Positions 62,631 through 64,000 of a stretch of DNA of 64,000 nucleotides are shown in pieces (positions within the stretch are counted from its first letter, which is position 1; each line of letters opens with the position of its first letter). Where the stretch lies: assembly GCA_018820765.1 (NCBI GenBank), contig JAHJNN010000017.1, positions 248,001-312,000 of the forward strand, written 5' to 3'. The stretch is from Gammaproteobacteria bacterium (GTDB lineage Bacteria; Pseudomonadota; Gammaproteobacteria; Burkholderiales; Thiobacillaceae). Below the pieces are notes generated by a model, which saw only the letters and a list, made by a program, of their open reading frames with translations, did not search any database and was not told the origin of the DNA. The translations under genes were made by a program, and so were the position numbers.

Positions 62631-62741
62631 GCGTGGTTGTTGCCGCTTAGCGGCTTTACCACCACGGCCTGCCCCTTGCGGGTAGTGCGTGGTTGTTGCC
62701 GCTTCAGCGGCTTTACAACCACGGCCTGCCCCTTGCGGGTA
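62631..62741. repeat. Tandem pair of 55-bp palindrome-bearing repeats
   Basis: Units at 62631-62684 and 62687-62741 are nearly identical (GCGTGGTTGTTGCCGCTT to CCCCTTGCGGGTA). In the second unit GTGGTTGT and ACAACCAC form a stem; in the first the right arm has one change. This is a REP-like intergenic pair between cytochrome c4 and resB. Confidence 0.8.
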
Positions 62742-62770
62742 AACTTATCCGACTTGCTTGAGTCGATGAA

Positions 62771-62796
62771 AGGGTGACGCAAGTCACCCTTTTTTA
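62771..62796 (+). terminator. Terminator before resB
   Basis: AGGGTGAC and GTCACCCT form an 8-bp stem with a short loop, followed by six T. It separates cytochrome c4 from resB, whose ATG follows 12 bases later, so resB expression must depend on read-through or a promoter in the repeat region. Confidence 0.8.
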
Positions 62797-62807
62797 TTGC
62801 CGCCAAA

Positions 62808-64000
62808 ATGAACACAGCCACCCACTCCTTCGGCAAGTCCCTGTTCGAACTGCTGAGCTCGATGCGCTTCGCCATCAGCCTCCTGTCCATCCTCGCGGTC
62901 GCCTCCATCATCGGTACTGTGCTGAAGCAGTCCGAACCGTACGCCAACTACATCATCCAGTTCGGTCCGTTCTGGTTCCAGGTGTTCGAAAAACTGGGGC
63001 TGTACGATGTCTATCACGCCGGCTGGTTTCTGGTCATTCTGACGTTCCTCGTCGCCTCCACCACCGTCTGCATCTGGCGCAACGCGCCGAACTTCGCGCG
63101 CGAAATGAAAAGTTTCCGCGAGCACGTCAGCGAACAGTCGCTGAATGCCTTCAAGCACCAGCACGAAGCTGCCACCGAACAGCCGCCCGAGGTACTCGCC
63201 GCCAGCGTGCAACGCTATCTGGAAGGCCAGGGTTACAAGGTGAGGAACCTGCCGCGCGAGGACGGCGTGCTGCTTGCCGCCAAGGCCGGCAGCTGGAACC
63301 GCCTCGGCTATTTTCTGGCGCATTCGGCCATCGTCATCATCTGCATCGGCGGTCTGCTGGACGGCAATCTGGTGTTCAAGGCCCAGCAGGTTCTGGGCAT
63401 CAAGAAAATCGAGACGCGCGATATTCCGCAAAGCCAGGTGCCGGCGATTTCGCGCCTGTCGCCGTCGAATCCGTCGTTCCGCGGCAGCGTGCAGATTCCC
63501 GAGGGCTCCAGCGCGGACGTGGCTTTCCTCAACGTGGGCGACGGCTACCTGGTGCAGGATCTGCCCTTCACGGTGGCGCTGAAGCAGTTCCGCATCGAAC
63601 ACTACACAACCGGCCAGCCGAAAAGCTTCGAGAGCGACATCGAGCTGTTCGACCGCTCGGGCAAGAAAATCCGCGAAGCGACGATTGCCGTCAACCACCC
63701 GCTGGTCCACGATGGCGTCGCCATCTATCAGGCCAGTTTTGCCGACGGCGGCACCCGCTTGACCCTGCGCGGCTGGAATCTGTTCGCCCCGGCGGCATCG
63801 TCCTTCCCGATCGAAGGCACGGTGCACCAGGACACCACGCTGACGAGCGCGGCGGGGAATTACACGCTCGAATTCATCGACTTCCGTCCCTTCAACATCG
63901 AAAACATGGGCGGCGAAGTCGAGGCATCCGGCGACGCCATGAGCGTGTTCGGCGGCAGCCCGGTCAGCGACAAGCGGCACCTGCGCAACGTCGGCCCAAG
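62808..64000 (+). CDS. resB: ResB/Ccs1, System II cytochrome c maturation protein (3' end outside window)
   Basis: The frame is open from the ATG to the window edge, 397 codons. Helices lie at about 20-40, 72-92 and 167-187, and a long periplasmic domain begins near 200 (then YLVQDLPFTVAL, SFESDIELFD, NHPLVHDGVAIYQASF), as in ResB. ResB with its partner CcsA/ResC moves heme out and attaches it to apocytochromes. The partner gene should lie just downstream. This window therefore holds parts of both System I (ccm) and System II. Confidence 0.93.
   Translation, partial: MNTATHSFGKSLFELLSSMRFAISLLSILAVASIIGTVLKQSEPYANYIIQFGPFWFQVFEKLGLYDVYHAGWFLVILTFLVASTTVCIWRNAPNFAREMKSFREHVSEQSLNAFKHQHEAATEQPPEVLAASVQRYLEGQGYKVRNLPREDGVLLAAKAGSWNRLGYFLAHSAIVIICIGGLLDGNLVFKAQQVLGIKKIETRDIPQSQVPAISRLSPSNPSFRGSVQIPEGSSADVAFLNVGDGYLVQDLPFTVALKQFRIEHYTTGQPKSFESDIELFDRSGKKIREATIAVNHPLVHDGVAIYQASFADGGTRLTLRGWNLFAPAASSFPIEGTVHQDTTLTSAAGNYTLEFIDFRPFNIENMGGEVEASGDAMSVFGGSPVSDKRHLRNVGP

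Overview
The window reads as chromosome of a GC-rich, respiratory betaproteobacterium, most likely a sulfur- or iron-oxidising member of Thiobacillaceae/Nitrosomonadales. The evidence is betaproteobacterial gene order (ubiJ-ubiB, pilMNOPQ-aroK, engB next to hemB, cytochrome c4-resB), very high c-type cytochrome content, the exosortase-associated PEP-CTERM system, and a two-domain APS kinase with a degenerate ATP-sulfurylase half like the one described from Thiobacillus denitrificans. I see no tRNA, rRNA, insertion sequence or CRISPR array.

Layout. 1-1637: end of a probable ubiJ, then ubiB with a small palindromic repeat inserted in frame. 1662-17432, all on the minus strand: an electron conduit (b-type-like membrane protein, 24-heme cytochrome, 44-heme repeat cytochrome, outer-membrane barrel) running directly into a complete ccmABCDEFGHI operon. 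17643-23662, plus strand: a flavin/Fe-S oxidoreductase divergent from the conduit, a DUF6502/DUF5666 pair, an outer-membrane protein and a sodium/solute symporter. 23778-29222: a PEP-CTERM protein gene with a sigma-54 promoter, a TPR sulfotransferase, a TPR protein and a 5'-truncated PEP-CTERM remnant. 29284-36059, minus strand: aroK coupled to a beta-helix protein, an O-antigen polymerase-like protein, a DHH phosphoesterase and an APS kinase. 36174-41162, minus strand: pilMNOPQ. 41494-44435: penicillin-binding protein 1A and a conserved hypothetical. 44517-56895: PEP-CTERM/exopolysaccharide regulation and TPR genes (epsB-type transferase, prsK, prsR, two prsT paralogues), then a hydrolase and a ThiF-like enzyme. 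56996-60043: a second PEP-CTERM gene with a duplicated sigma-54 promoter module, a methyltransferase and a FeeM-like acyltransferase. 60144-64000: hemB, a candidate small RNA, engB, cytochrome c4 and the start of resB.

How it fits together. The conduit genes could carry electrons between the inner membrane and the outside across 68 CXXCH hemes. The abutting ccm operon would supply covalent heme attachment, hemB makes a heme precursor, and resB adds part of a second cytochrome c maturation system. The second theme is the cell surface: PrsK/PrsR with RpoN probably drive PEP-CTERM genes through a 17-base box found upstream of both intact PEP-CTERM genes. Polysaccharide, sulfotransferase, PAPS-forming and possible pAp-degrading genes suggest sulfated surface material. 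No exosortase gene lies in the window, so it must be elsewhere.
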